Virus record (IMG/VR): IMGVR_UViG_3300009553_000252 | Span: 1 to 48,860 of that record | Reading direction: 5' to 3' (one strand) | Length of the DNA: 48,860 nucleotides | DNA from: a virus | Shown here: positions 39,442 through 47,589 of the stretch, piece by piece | Numbering within the stretch: the first letter of the stretch is position 1 | Layout: the number at the start of each line of letters is the position of its first letter | Notes under the pieces: generated by a model | Databases searched by the model: none | What the model saw: the letters and a program-made list of their open reading frames with translations, nothing else | What the model was told of the DNA's origin: nothing | Position numbers and translations under genes: made by a program

Positions 39442-40898
39442 CCGACCTTGCCAACCGTAAAGGCTCCGTGACGGAGCGCGACTACCTGACCACCGCCGAC
39501 CAGGGGGTGTGGAACTGGTCGATCTTCGACCCGTCATCCACGCTCTCGCCCGCGCCCAATCTACCGATGCACGGCACCCGTGACCGCGACCGCATTCTGA
39601 CCGCAACCCTCGACCTGGAGGATATGTGGGCGTCGGCGGTCAACAAGGCCGTGACGAAGATAGCGGTGCGCGGGTACGAGATTAGCGACAACGACGACAG
39701 CACCCAGCGCACGAACTACGGCAAGTCGCTGGTGGTTAACCTCGACGGCCCGGCCGAGTACCGCGCGGGCATGAACAAGGTCGTGCAAGACTTCCTGCTC
39801 TGCGATAACGGTTGGTTTATTGAGGTCGTGCGGGCGGGTAACGGCGCGAAGGGCAAGGTGCAGGCGCTGTACCATATGGATTCGTATAGGTGCTACCGTA
39901 CGGGTAACCTTGACTACCCCGTGGTCTATCTTGACTACGACGGCATCTTCCACAAGATGCGCCCGGATCAGGTCATCTTTGGGAGCGACATGCCCAGCCC
40001 ACGGTCGCGTATGTTCAACAAGGGTCGGTGTGCCGCGAGCCGTGCGTTCCAGACCATCATCAAGCTCTCTGCGATGGAAACATACTTCCGAGAGAAGATC
40101 ACCGGTAGTCGCGCCCTGGCGCTGCACTTTGTCACGGGCGTGGCCAAGCAGCAACTGATCGACGCGATGGAGACGAGCGAGGCGGAGAAGATCCGCAAGG
40201 GGCACGTGGTCTTTAAGGGCGCGGTGATGATCCCTATCCAGACCGACCAGGCGATCAACATTGCCACGATTGACCTGGCCAGCGTGCCGGACGGCTTCGA
40301 CGTGGAGCAAGTCCAGAAGGACGGCTACAAGAAGTACGCGCTGGCCATCGGTCTCAACCCTGACGAGCTGGTGGAGCGGGCGGCGGGGCTGAACAGCGGT
40401 ACGTCGGCGCAGGTGGCGGAGAACGCCGCAGAAGAGGCGGGCGGGATCGCCTACTTCGTGAAGGACTTTGAGGACAAGGTTAACTACCTGGTCATGCCGC
40501 GACCAACAATATTTCAACTCACCACGAACGACATCCGTGACCGCCAGCTCAAAGCCAGCCTCCAGCAGACGCAAGCCGCCGTGATTAGCACGATGCGGGG
40601 CACCGCGCAAGCGCCCGGCTGGATTACGGATGAGATGGCGCTGCAACTGTCGGTCGATGAGCAACTGCTGCCGCCTGAGTTCTTGCCGCAGGACACCACC
40701 CCCGCCGGCATGGTCACGGACAGTGGCGACATGAGCAAGACGCCTTCTCCCACGCAGCCCGCGCCCTACGCTGGCCAGGTCACGCCGCCGCCCGCTGCGC
40801 CCGGCGCAGGCGCAGCGCCGCAGCAGCAGGGCTTCAAGGACGTGGACGACGATTGGGAGGAGGCGGTCAAGTGGGCGGAAGATGCCAGTAAACCTTGA
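39438..40898 (+). CDS. Portal protein
   Basis: 486 residues. The middle region (IEVVRAGNGAKGKVQALYHMDSYRCYRT, then RSRMFNKGRCAASRAFQTIIKLSAMETYF) and the KYALAIGLNPDELVERAAGLNSGTSAQV segment match phage portals of the SPP1/HK97 kind. The Pro/Gln-rich C-terminus is low complexity. Twelve copies form the DNA entry channel. It lies right after the terminase and HTH gene, and overlaps the MuF-like gene by 17 bases. Confidence 0.85.
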   Translation: MTDLANRKGSVTERDYLTTADQGVWNWSIFDPSSTLSPAPNLPMHGTRDRDRILTATLDLEDMWASAVNKAVTKIAVRGYEISDNDDSTQRTNYGKSLVVNLDGPAEYRAGMNKVVQDFLLCDNGWFIEVVRAGNGAKGKVQALYHMDSYRCYRTGNLDYPVVYLDYDGIFHKMRPDQVIFGSDMPSPRSRMFNKGRCAASRAFQTIIKLSAMETYFREKITGSRALALHFVTGVAKQQLIDAMETSEAEKIRKGHVVFKGAVMIPIQTDQAINIATIDLASVPDGFDVEQVQKDGYKKYALAIGLNPDELVERAAGLNSGTSAQVAENAAEEAGGIAYFVKDFEDKVNYLVMPRPTIFQLTTNDIRDRQLKASLQQTQAAVISTMRGTAQAPGWITDEMALQLSVDEQLLPPEFLPQDTTPAGMVTDSGDMSKTPSPTQPAPYAGQVTPPPAAPGAGAAPQQQGFKDVDDDWEEAVKWAEDASKP

Positions 40899-41421
40899 TG
40901 TGTTACGGCAGCAGCCGCTGACCCTGATCGGCCCGGCGACCCAGACGCTTGCCGACGGCGGCAGCATCAGCGTGTGGAGACGGGCGATGGAGCTTGCCAT
41001 CCGGCGCTCTCAGACCGCATCGTTTATCGCGGGCCTGGCCGAGCGGCTCGGCGTGAAGCCCGGCACCATCAAGGGGCTGTCACGGGCGGAGCGGAAAGAC
41101 CTGGACAAGCGCATCGACACGCAACTCAAGTACCTGGACGGGTACGAGGGAGATTGGCGAGCGGGCAAGATGTCGCCCGCGCAGGCGATGGCACGCTCGG
41201 CACTGTACCCCGGGGCGACGCGCGGCACGTTCTACGCGACACGGTATCCGGAGTTGACAACTGTTCCTGGTGGGGGGACGACCCCATGTAACGGAAATTG
41301 CCGATGTTTTTTAGAGCAGGACGGCAAAAAAGTGTACTGGCGCCTGACCGCGCAGGAGAGTTGCGCGGGGTGCGTGGAGCTTGCGAACGGCAGTCCGTAC
41401 AGCGTGGAGGGCGACGAGTGA
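40882..41421 (+). CDS. MuF-like head morphogenesis protein
   Basis: 179 residues. The N-terminal helices (SVWRRAMELAIRRSQTASFIAGLA) and the C-terminal TPCNGNCRCFLEQDGKKVYWRLTAQESCAGCVELANGSPY (quoted in parts by position about 137-173), with its Cys pairs, fit the phage Mu F / SPP1 gp7 minor head family. Such proteins are injected or help assemble heads. The fold and size (short member) are in range. It is coupled to the next gene by GTGA. Confidence 0.7.
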   Translation: MPVNLDVLRQQPLTLIGPATQTLADGGSISVWRRAMELAIRRSQTASFIAGLAERLGVKPGTIKGLSRAERKDLDKRIDTQLKYLDGYEGDWRAGKMSPAQAMARSALYPGATRGTFYATRYPELTTVPGGGTTPCNGNCRCFLEQDGKKVYWRLTAQESCAGCVELANGSPYSVEGDE

Positions 41422-41762
41422 AACGGCGACAGCAGGAACAATGTACGGTGGACGGATGCGCGAGACCGCCCTACGCGAAGAACCTATGCCGCAAGCATTA
41501 TGAACGCTGTCGGCGCGCTGGCCATCGTCAGTCGGCGCATCATTACACTGAGACTGATCTCGAACAGTACTACCGTAGTCGTGCAGGCGGTGGCATGAAG
41601 ACGCTAAAGCAGTTTGCAGAAGAGCACGGTTTATCCTATAGCTATCTGACGAAGCGCCATATGAAGTACAAGCAGGCGGGCGGATGGGGGGCACAACGTG
41701 TGCTGGCACCCGGCAAGCGTGGGGGATTTGGAGCGCCGAGACCTAAGAAGGTGAGCGAGTGA
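41418..41762 (+). CDS. Zinc-finger and HTH protein, paralogue of the 39214 protein
   Basis: 114 residues from a GTG (GTGA overlap). The N-terminal CTVDGCARPPYAKNLCRKHYERCRRAGH has the Cys-Cys-Cys-His pattern seen in many HNH-associated proteins, but no HNH catalytic core follows. The C-terminal YYRSRAGGGMKTLKQFAEEHGLSYSYL aligns with the same region of the 39214 protein. Function unknown; DNA binding is likely. Confidence 0.65.
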   Translation: MKRRQQEQCTVDGCARPPYAKNLCRKHYERCRRAGHRQSAHHYTETDLEQYYRSRAGGGMKTLKQFAEEHGLSYSYLTKRHMKYKQAGGWGAQRVLAPGKRGGFGAPRPKKVSE

Positions 41763-41893
41763 GCTACTACTTTGGCTTCCGTCATGGCTGGCTGCGCATC
41801 GGTCGGCGCATGGTCTGCTGGCACGACGCGCGGCTGTACCCGAACTTCGGGAGCGGGCGGATGGTCGGGCGGTGGAAGGTGCGCGTGCAATGA
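41759..41893 (+). CDS. Tiny Trp/Arg-rich protein
   Basis: 44 residues (MSYYFGFRHGWLRIGRRMV...), from a GTG overlapping the upstream stop, and coupled to the next gene by ATGA. No family is recognised. Confidence 0.5.
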   Translation: MSYYFGFRHGWLRIGRRMVCWHDARLYPNFGSGRMVGRWKVRVQ

Positions 41894-42357
41894 TCAAGAT
41901 TGCTGCCATCAAGCCATCAGCCAAGGCGATCAAGTTCACGCGCTTCGCAGACGCCGCCAAGCTCGGCCTGAAAGACGCTAGTGAAGCCGCGCTCGAAGAC
42001 TTCGAGAGCACGACCGAGACGTGGAGCCACGGCGTCAAGTTCACCATGAAAGAGCAGAGCGACGGCTACCTGGTCGGCACCAAAGACGACATCTGGAACA
42101 TGCTGGACAGCGGCACGCGCGCCCACATCATTGTGGCTCGGCGTGCGAAGCGTCTGCGGTTCGGGGTTGGCGGCAGTCCGAAGACGCGACCCGGATTCGT
42201 GGGCAGCACGAGCGGCAGTCGGGGGTCAGACGTGAAGTATGCGCAGCGGGTCAACCACCCCGGCACCAAGGCGCGGGCGTGGTCGAAGCTGATTGCGAGC
42301 AAGTACCGCGTGCAGATGCAACGCTACATTGCAGCACGGATCAAGGAGGCGATGTGA
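41890..42357 (+). CDS. HK97 gp10-like minor head-tail protein
   Basis: 155 residues from the ATG at 41890. Helical N-terminus, then FTMKEQSDGYLVGTKDDIWNMLDSGTRAHII and RVNHPGTKARAW, the pattern of HK97 gp10 family tail-completion proteins (with a late Gly-Thr-Lys-Ala turn). They end or connect the tail top. Its place ahead of the protease gene rather than after the capsid is unusual. GTGA couples it to the next short gene. Confidence 0.7.
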   Translation: MIKIAAIKPSAKAIKFTRFADAAKLGLKDASEAALEDFESTTETWSHGVKFTMKEQSDGYLVGTKDDIWNMLDSGTRAHIIVARRAKRLRFGVGGSPKTRPGFVGSTSGSRGSDVKYAQRVNHPGTKARAWSKLIASKYRVQMQRYIAARIKEAM

Positions 42358-42506
42358 TCCAAGACGCCACAACCAAAGCGACGCTGGAAATGCTCTACCG
42401 CATTCTGCTATCGGCCGTCGTGCAGCTTGCGGCCGTCTTGGGAAAAGAGTGTCCGGTCGAGACCCGTGCAGAACGTAGACAAAACCGTAACAGTATGCTA
42501 CACTAA
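42354..42506 (+). CDS. 50-residue protein with one hydrophobic helix
   Basis: From a GTG overlapping the gp10-like stop. A helix (TLEMLYRILLSAVVQLAAVL) is followed by a basic tail. The late promoter at 42476 lies in its last 30 bases. No family is recognised. Confidence 0.45.
   Translation: MIQDATTKATLEMLYRILLSAVVQLAAVLGKECPVETRAERRQNRNSMLH
42476..42504 (+). promoter_or_regulatory. Promoter candidate upstream of the head operon
   Basis: TAGACA (42476-42481), 17-base spacer, TACACT (42499-42504). A transcript of about 125 bases would end at the terminator before the protease gene. Confidence 0.5.
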
Positions 42507-42599
42507 TGGGGATACCGGCGCGGGGCGCTCTGCTGCTGTCTGCACAGACATAACCGCGCTGGTGACAACCGCATACCCCGCCCAACGCTGAAAAGCCTA

Positions 42600-42636
42600 C
42601 GGCGCTCACTCTTTCGGGAGTGCAGCGCCGTTTTTT
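42600..42636 (+). terminator. Strong intrinsic terminator right before the protease gene
   Basis: CGGCGCT (42600-42606) plus CACTC pairs with GAGTG (42618-42622) and AGCGCCG (42624-42630), one bulged C, then TTTTTTGTT. The protease ATG is 14 bases after the T-run, so head gene expression from upstream needs read-through or antitermination. Confidence 0.9.
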
Positions 42637-42650
42637 GTTGGCCCAAAACT

Positions 42651-45062
42651 ATGCCGTTTCAATCTCGCGCACAAGCAGGCTGGGCCTTCGCGACTGGTCA
42701 GCCCTTCGCAAAACGATGGGGCAAACAGACCGGCCCGTATAAGCGCTTGCCCATCAAGACGCGCAAGAAGGCGTTCACCCTCGCTCAGCTTGAGACGTTT
42801 GTGAGTAGTGAGCACTACGACGCCGCTACCGCTGCCGCAATAGCCCAGCGTGTTCCCTCCCTCCCACGCGAAAAAGAGCAATTAGCCCCCGGTATCTCGC
42901 GCATCCACGGCAATCTGTGCAACGTCCACGGACGCTATGGCCCGTGCGACAAGGGGATGGCCGCCGAGGGCAAGAAGCCGACGACGCCAGATCAGTCGGG
43001 GGTCTACGCGATCAACAAGCCCAAGCCGAAGAAGCCCAAGCGTGCTGCTGGTGGGAAGGGTGGCAAGGGCAAGCCTAAGGCTGGCGCGAAGCCGAAGAAG
43101 CCGAAGGCTACACCTGAGCAGAACGCTAGTGACGTTGCCAAGCAGATGCAAGACAACGACGCGGGATTATCCCCGCGCGGCGTCGATGCGATGCAAGGGC
43201 TGACAAGCGGTAAGCAACCAGACAAGGCCAGCGGTGACGGTCTGGTGAAGATGGGCCTAGCCGAACAAGCCGCCGACGGGAGCTACCGCGTCAGTTCGGC
43301 GGGGCGTGCGGCCTCTAGCGCGATGGCGTCAGGCGACTACCAGAAGACGGTCGATACCATCGCACGCGCGGGCGAGACCGCAGGCAAGCGTACCGAAGCC
43401 CAGGGCGCACGCGAAGCCAAACGACAAGAGGCCGAGGGCAAGCGTACCGCCGGTCAAGCCGCACGCGCCGACGCGAAAAAGAAGCGCGAGGCGGCAGCGG
43501 CTGCCAAACGTGAAGCCGCGAAGAAGAAGCCCGCCAAAGCAGCAGCCGGCGGCGGCAAGACACCCGCGAAGCCAGCAGCGCCTGCCAAACGCCCCGCGCG
43601 CGGAGGCTCAGGCGGCGGTGGGAGTAGTGGCGGCGGTGGAGGAGGTGGATTGGGTGCAGCACCCAAGCCGGAGAAGCCCAAGCCGGAGAAAACGCCCGCG
43701 CCCTCGATTGCGCAGCCGCTGAAGGATGCTGCACAACTCCTATCCGACGGCGCAGACATGACCGACGAACAGGTGCAGAGCCTCGTGCGCAACGGCCTGG
43801 CCAAGCTCGACAAAGATGGCAAGCCAGTACTAACCTCGGCGGGGCTGAACGCGACCAAGAAGGACTACTCGTTCCGCGTGTTCAAAGACGCGACCGGGCG
43901 CTATCGCTGGGTGGCGCAATCGAGTACCGCGTTTGAGGACCGCGACAAAGAGATTGTATCGACCAAGGCGCTGAACGATGATTGCGCCTACGCCGACAAG
44001 ACCGGCATGTACGGCCCGCTGCGCTGGTGGCACACGCCGGGGCTTGACCTTGGCGTATGCGACTTTAACGCCATGCACGGGCGCGTGCTGATTGAGAGCG
44101 GCACATTCAAGTCACCATACATCGCGCAGAAGGTGGCGCAAGCTGCCGACTCACTTGAGATATCTCTGGGCTTCTTACACCTTCCCACAGAACCCGACGC
44201 CAGCGGCGTCTTCAATCATATTCGACGATTCGAGCGATCCCTGGTACCACGCGGCAAGGCGTCCAACCGCTTTACTGCGTTCAGCGTTAAGGAGAGACCT
44301 ATGTTTGACCCGACGAAAGTTGCTGCGCTCAAGCAATTGGGCTTTAGCGATAGCGATATTACGGACTTGCAGACCAAGGCGGAAGCGACCGAGAAGGCCG
44401 CCGAAGAGCAGCAGATCGCGTTCAAGGCCGACGAGCCGCCCGTGGTCGAGCCGGTCGCAGTCGAGGCTGCGCCTGAGCTGCCTGACATGATCATCAACGG
44501 CGTGACCTACAAAGCCTTCCCTCCTGGTATGGACAAGAAGGTGGAAGAGGCGGACACCATCATTGAGGAAGACGCCTTCCCGCCAGCGGCAGACGCGGCA
44601 GACGCGGCAGTGGAAGAGCCAGCCGCAGACGAGGGTGGGCTGACGCTCACACCGGAGGACATCACCGCGATTGGCGAAGCCGTGGCCCAAGCAATCCAGG
44701 CGGCGCTCGGCCCGCTGGTTAGCACGATGGACTTGGAAAAGAAGGTCGGCTCCCACATGGACGAACTGAAGGCCATGATGGGCGGCTACACCGCCAAGAA
44801 GGACGCCGACGAAGCGGAGAAGACCGAGCAGATCGCGGCGCTCAAGGCACAGCAGCAGTCCACCCAACTCAAGCTCGACGAGCTATTGGGCATTCAGCCG
44901 GAGGTCACGCCGCGCGCAAGCGCAGCGCCCGCGTCCATCCTCAACCCGTTCAACCCGGCCGATAACGCGCTGCTTGCAGCGGTCAAGGATCAGATCCCGG
45001 CCGACCAGCAGCCGTACGTCAACGAATTCGAAGACCTGAAATTGAAGCTCTTTGGAGCATAG
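42651..45062 (+). CDS. Prohead protease fused to scaffold, with a long basic N-terminus
   Basis: 803 residues. Residues 1-110 have QSRAQAGWAFATGQPFAKRWG and GNLCNVHGRYGPCDKG motifs known from phage head genes. Residues about 115-350 are Lys/Ala/Gly-rich and disordered. The prohead protease (about 405-545) has RVFKDATGRYRWVAQSS, a likely catalytic His near 461 (WWHTPGLD) and Ser near 504 (SLEISLGFLH), then RRFERSLVP. The last 253 residues are acidic, coiled-coil scaffold. Such fusions self-cleave during capsid maturation. The ATG lies just after a terminator and has no strong SD. Confidence 0.8.
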   Translation: MPFQSRAQAGWAFATGQPFAKRWGKQTGPYKRLPIKTRKKAFTLAQLETFVSSEHYDAATAAAIAQRVPSLPREKEQLAPGISRIHGNLCNVHGRYGPCDKGMAAEGKKPTTPDQSGVYAINKPKPKKPKRAAGGKGGKGKPKAGAKPKKPKATPEQNASDVAKQMQDNDAGLSPRGVDAMQGLTSGKQPDKASGDGLVKMGLAEQAADGSYRVSSAGRAASSAMASGDYQKTVDTIARAGETAGKRTEAQGAREAKRQEAEGKRTAGQAARADAKKKREAAAAAKREAAKKKPAKAAAGGGKTPAKPAAPAKRPARGGSGGGGSSGGGGGGGLGAAPKPEKPKPEKTPAPSIAQPLKDAAQLLSDGADMTDEQVQSLVRNGLAKLDKDGKPVLTSAGLNATKKDYSFRVFKDATGRYRWVAQSSTAFEDRDKEIVSTKALNDDCAYADKTGMYGPLRWWHTPGLDLGVCDFNAMHGRVLIESGTFKSPYIAQKVAQAADSLEISLGFLHLPTEPDASGVFNHIRRFERSLVPRGKASNRFTAFSVKERPMFDPTKVAALKQLGFSDSDITDLQTKAEATEKAAEEQQIAFKADEPPVVEPVAVEAAPELPDMIINGVTYKAFPPGMDKKVEEADTIIEEDAFPPAADAADAAVEEPAADEGGLTLTPEDITAIGEAVAQAIQAALGPLVSTMDLEKKVGSHMDELKAMMGGYTAKKDADEAEKTEQIAALKAQQQSTQLKLDELLGIQPEVTPRASAAPASILNPFNPADNALLAAVKDQIPADQQPYVNEFEDLKLKLFGA
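44301..45062 (+). CDS. Nested scaffold protein from an internal start
   Basis: The in-frame ATG at 44301 has AAGGAGAGACCT directly before it, much better than the SD of the full gene. The 253-residue product (MFDPTKVAALKQLGFSDSDI..., acidic, with a C-terminal coiled coil) is a typical scaffold. The arrangement mirrors lambda C/Nu3, where the scaffold is made from inside the protease gene. Confidence 0.7.
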   Translation: MFDPTKVAALKQLGFSDSDITDLQTKAEATEKAAEEQQIAFKADEPPVVEPVAVEAAPELPDMIINGVTYKAFPPGMDKKVEEADTIIEEDAFPPAADAADAAVEEPAADEGGLTLTPEDITAIGEAVAQAIQAALGPLVSTMDLEKKVGSHMDELKAMMGGYTAKKDADEAEKTEQIAALKAQQQSTQLKLDELLGIQPEVTPRASAAPASILNPFNPADNALLAAVKDQIPADQQPYVNEFEDLKLKLFGA

Positions 45063-45072
45063 GAGATAGTAC

Positions 45073-46596
45073 ATGGAAGCTACGACGTTTTCTCCCGAGA
45101 TGCTGGCGCAAGCGCAAGCGATGGCGCTGGCCATGCTCGCCAGCCAGAAGGCTGTCAGCGCCGCGCCGCGTACCAGCGGGTATGCCCACGGTGCTGCTGG
45201 CCTGATGAGCGCGCCGGGCATGTCGCGCGAGGTCATCAACGCGATGATCCTCCCGCACCTGGGACTGCTCAAGCTGTTGCCCAGCCGCCCCTCCACCGAA
45301 GACTTCGCCTTTTACGGCATCCTGACCGGCCAGACGGCCGCGACGGGCACGTTCAACGGCACCAATAGCCAGGGCGTGTGTGGCGACCCGCCCACCGCTG
45401 GCCTGCTGAAGCTCTGCACGCAAATGTACCGCTTTGGTCGGCAGTCCATGATGACGCCCGTGCTGGAACTTGACCGCATTGGCCGCACCAACAACCGGTC
45501 GGAATTCACGGACTACCGGCTCATCGGCGGCCCGTACCAGGCGGATATGCCCGGCTCGCCGTCTGTACCAGGCGAGGGCGGCATCGCTGACGCGCTGAAC
45601 TTCGAGGTTGCCAAGGTCTCGTACGAACTGGCGAACGACTGGGTGCGCAACTTCGCACCGTTCCTGTACACCGGCAACCGCACGAACAACACCGGCGGCG
45701 GCATCATCCAGGAGTACAACGGCCTGGACGGTCTGATTAACACCGGCTATCGCGACAGCGATGTCCCGGTCGGCGGCACCGGCACGCTCTGCCCGCGCGC
45801 TGACTCGATCGTGCGATCGTTCGGCAGCGCGAACGTGGAGACCACGCCCGCCGCGAAGAACGGCATCGTCGCGGCCATCACCGGCATCGACCGGCTGCTG
45901 CGGTTCCGTGCGGTCGAGATGGGACTTGCACCGGCTACGTGGGCATTGGCGATGCGCTGGTCAGCCTTCTACCAGTTGACCGAAGTGTGGCCCTGCGCGT
46001 ATAGCACGTACCGCTGTCAGACCAACACGGGCCTGAGCGACAGCCAGCCGGCGGTCAACGACGCGCTCAAGCTGCAGGACATGCGCAATGAGATGCGCGG
46101 CGACTGGGACGCCCGCACGGGGCAGTTCTTGTGGATTGATGGCATCAAGCGCCAGGTCGTGATCGACGACACCATCCCGGAGACGGCGCTGGCCAATGGC
46201 GGTTTCAACAGTTCGTATTACTGGGTGCCGCTGACTGTGATCGGCGGGTTCCAGGCGACGTACATGGAGTACTTCAACTACGACAGCCCGCAGGGTGCGA
46301 TGGCAGCGGCGAAACTGATGGCACCCGGCGATAGCTTCTTCACGACCGACAATGGGCGGTTCCTGTGGCACAAGCGACCACCGACCGCCTACTGCGTGCA
46401 GAGCCAGGTGAAGACTGAGCCGCGCTTGATCCTGCGCACGCCGCAGCTCGCGGCACGCTTGACCAACGTCGGCTACACGCCGTTCCAGCACGAGGACGAT
46501 TGGAGCACCGCCAGCAACGTGTACTACTTCTTAAATGGCGGGCGCACAACGCAGAATGTTCCGAGTTTTTTCTCCCCGAATACCTCAGTGGGATAG
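45073..46596 (+). CDS. Major capsid protein
   Basis: 507 residues. It follows the scaffold immediately with SD GGAG. An N-terminal helical arm (SPEMLAQAQAMALAMLASQKAV) is likely removed by the protease. The core carries LELDRIGRTNNRSEFTDYRLIGGPYQ and a long C-terminal P-domain-like region. The general HK97-fold layout is inferred from position, size and abundance of beta/alpha elements; no cross-linking Lys can be assigned. Confidence 0.8.
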   Translation: MEATTFSPEMLAQAQAMALAMLASQKAVSAAPRTSGYAHGAAGLMSAPGMSREVINAMILPHLGLLKLLPSRPSTEDFAFYGILTGQTAATGTFNGTNSQGVCGDPPTAGLLKLCTQMYRFGRQSMMTPVLELDRIGRTNNRSEFTDYRLIGGPYQADMPGSPSVPGEGGIADALNFEVAKVSYELANDWVRNFAPFLYTGNRTNNTGGGIIQEYNGLDGLINTGYRDSDVPVGGTGTLCPRADSIVRSFGSANVETTPAAKNGIVAAITGIDRLLRFRAVEMGLAPATWALAMRWSAFYQLTEVWPCAYSTYRCQTNTGLSDSQPAVNDALKLQDMRNEMRGDWDARTGQFLWIDGIKRQVVIDDTIPETALANGGFNSSYYWVPLTVIGGFQATYMEYFNYDSPQGAMAAAKLMAPGDSFFTTDNGRFLWHKRPPTAYCVQSQVKTEPRLILRTPQLAARLTNVGYTPFQHEDDWSTASNVYYFLNGGRTTQNVPSFFSPNTSVG

Positions 46597-46641
46597 GGTA
46601 TTCGCGAGAAATAATGTTAATTGGATTGTCATCGTATCCTA

Positions 46642-46690
46642 CCGTGGTCTATGTCGTAGTACCTGTAGCAGCAGGAAGCATAGACCACGG
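46642..46690 (+). other. 12-bp inverted repeat after the capsid gene
   Basis: CCGTGGTCTATG (46642-46653) and CATAGACCACGG (46679-46690) pair perfectly around a 25-base loop holding an inner CCTG/CAGG stem. A strong SD, GGAGGAAG, and ATG 46700 follow directly. Confidence 0.7.
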
Positions 46691-46699
46691 AGGAAGACA

Positions 46700-46744
46700 A
46701 TGGCAAGCGGCGTCGGAATTAGAGGGGCGGCGACGGGCTGCCCC
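46700..46744 (+). pseudogene. Start of a gene interrupted by the HNH gene
   Basis: ATG 46700 has an excellent SD (GGAGGAAG). Only about 15 codons lie outside the opposing HNH gene; the open frame then continues antisense to it to 46990 with no protein-like pattern. It reads as the 5' end of a former head gene cut off by insertion. A GAGGGGC/GCCCCTC stem lies inside. Confidence 0.35.
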
Positions 46745-47530
46745 TCACAACGGAAGACGGTTCAGGAGAAACAACGCCAGGGCGCGCCATGCTTCCATCT
46801 CAGCTATCGCTTCTACGTGGTCTCTGGCGTTGTCACTCTGAGTGCCGAGGATGAGATTAGAGGGATTGTTGTTGACCTTATTGCCATCGATGTGGCGCAC
46901 GACGATACCGGGGATAGCAGCAGAAGGGCCGTACGTTTTCAAGGCAACCAGGCGATGCTCGTAAACATAGATACCGCGATGGAGACGTAGGTGTTGCTCG
47001 GCAAGCGCGCGATCTTCGGGTGAAAGTAGTTTGATGTGCAGCATACGGTACCCATTCGCATCCTGTGTTCCTACCTTGGGCAATGGATGGGGCTGACGTT
47101 TGCGAGAGCATCCATTACAAACGGTCGATTTAGTCTTGCCGTTACGGAAGGAGTTAACCCGAATCCATCGCTGCTTATGGCAATCAGGACACTCAGCAAG
47201 GATGCGCATCATTTGTTGCTGACGACCTTTCTTTTCTTGCACCAATTCTTGTCGGTCGAAATATAAAATAATATCTTGTAGGGTAGACACTTCGTCAGCC
47301 GAAAGAACTGAGAAGTTGCCGCGTTTCAAATAGCACATTCGGCAAACACTCGTTTTTGTATGACCATTGCGGATATTCGCAATTGCTGCCCATCGTCGCT
47401 CATTACATTGGGGGCACTCGATTAGCACATCGCTTTTAGACTTGCCATTAGGCAGCTTGATAGTTCGTTGTTGATCAAGGTGGGCGATCATTCCATTGGG
47501 TACTTCACTGAAAAGAAGCGGCTTATTCAT
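46745..47530 (-). CDS. HNH endonuclease with two zinc-ribbon repeats
   Basis: 261 residues. Two tandem zinc ribbons (CPQCNERRWAAIANIRNG...CRMC and CPDCHKQRWIRVNSFRNG...CNGC) are obvious internal repeats, presumably for DNA recognition. The catalytic HNH_3 core follows: YEHRLVALKTYGP and VVRHIDGNKVNNNPSNLILGTQSDNARDH, with the His-Asn-His pattern. AGGAGG is its SD. It lies on minus between the capsid gene and the glycan cassette, like a free-standing homing endonuclease. Confidence 0.9.
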   Translation of the reverse strand: MNKPLLFSEVPNGMIAHLDQQRTIKLPNGKSKSDVLIECPQCNERRWAAIANIRNGHTKTSVCRMCYLKRGNFSVLSADEVSTLQDIILYFDRQELVQEKKGRQQQMMRILAECPDCHKQRWIRVNSFRNGKTKSTVCNGCSRKRQPHPLPKVGTQDANGYRMLHIKLLSPEDRALAEQHLRLHRGIYVYEHRLVALKTYGPSAAIPGIVVRHIDGNKVNNNPSNLILGTQSDNARDHVEAIAEMEAWRALALFLLNRLPL

Positions 47531-47563
47531 TGAAACCTCCTATATGTATCAACTGACAATATC

Positions 47564-47572
47564 ATTATACCA
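47564..47572 (-). promoter_or_regulatory. Extended -10 promoter of the second HNH gene
   Basis: On minus TGG precedes TATAAT (plus 47564-47569). About 35 bases upstream of the HNH start. Confidence 0.55.
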
Positions 47573-47589
47573 TATTATGGGGATATGAA

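Noticed and set aside
46745-46990. Continuation of the 46700 frame across the HNH gene
   Set aside because: It is antisense to a clear HNH protein and shows no domain.
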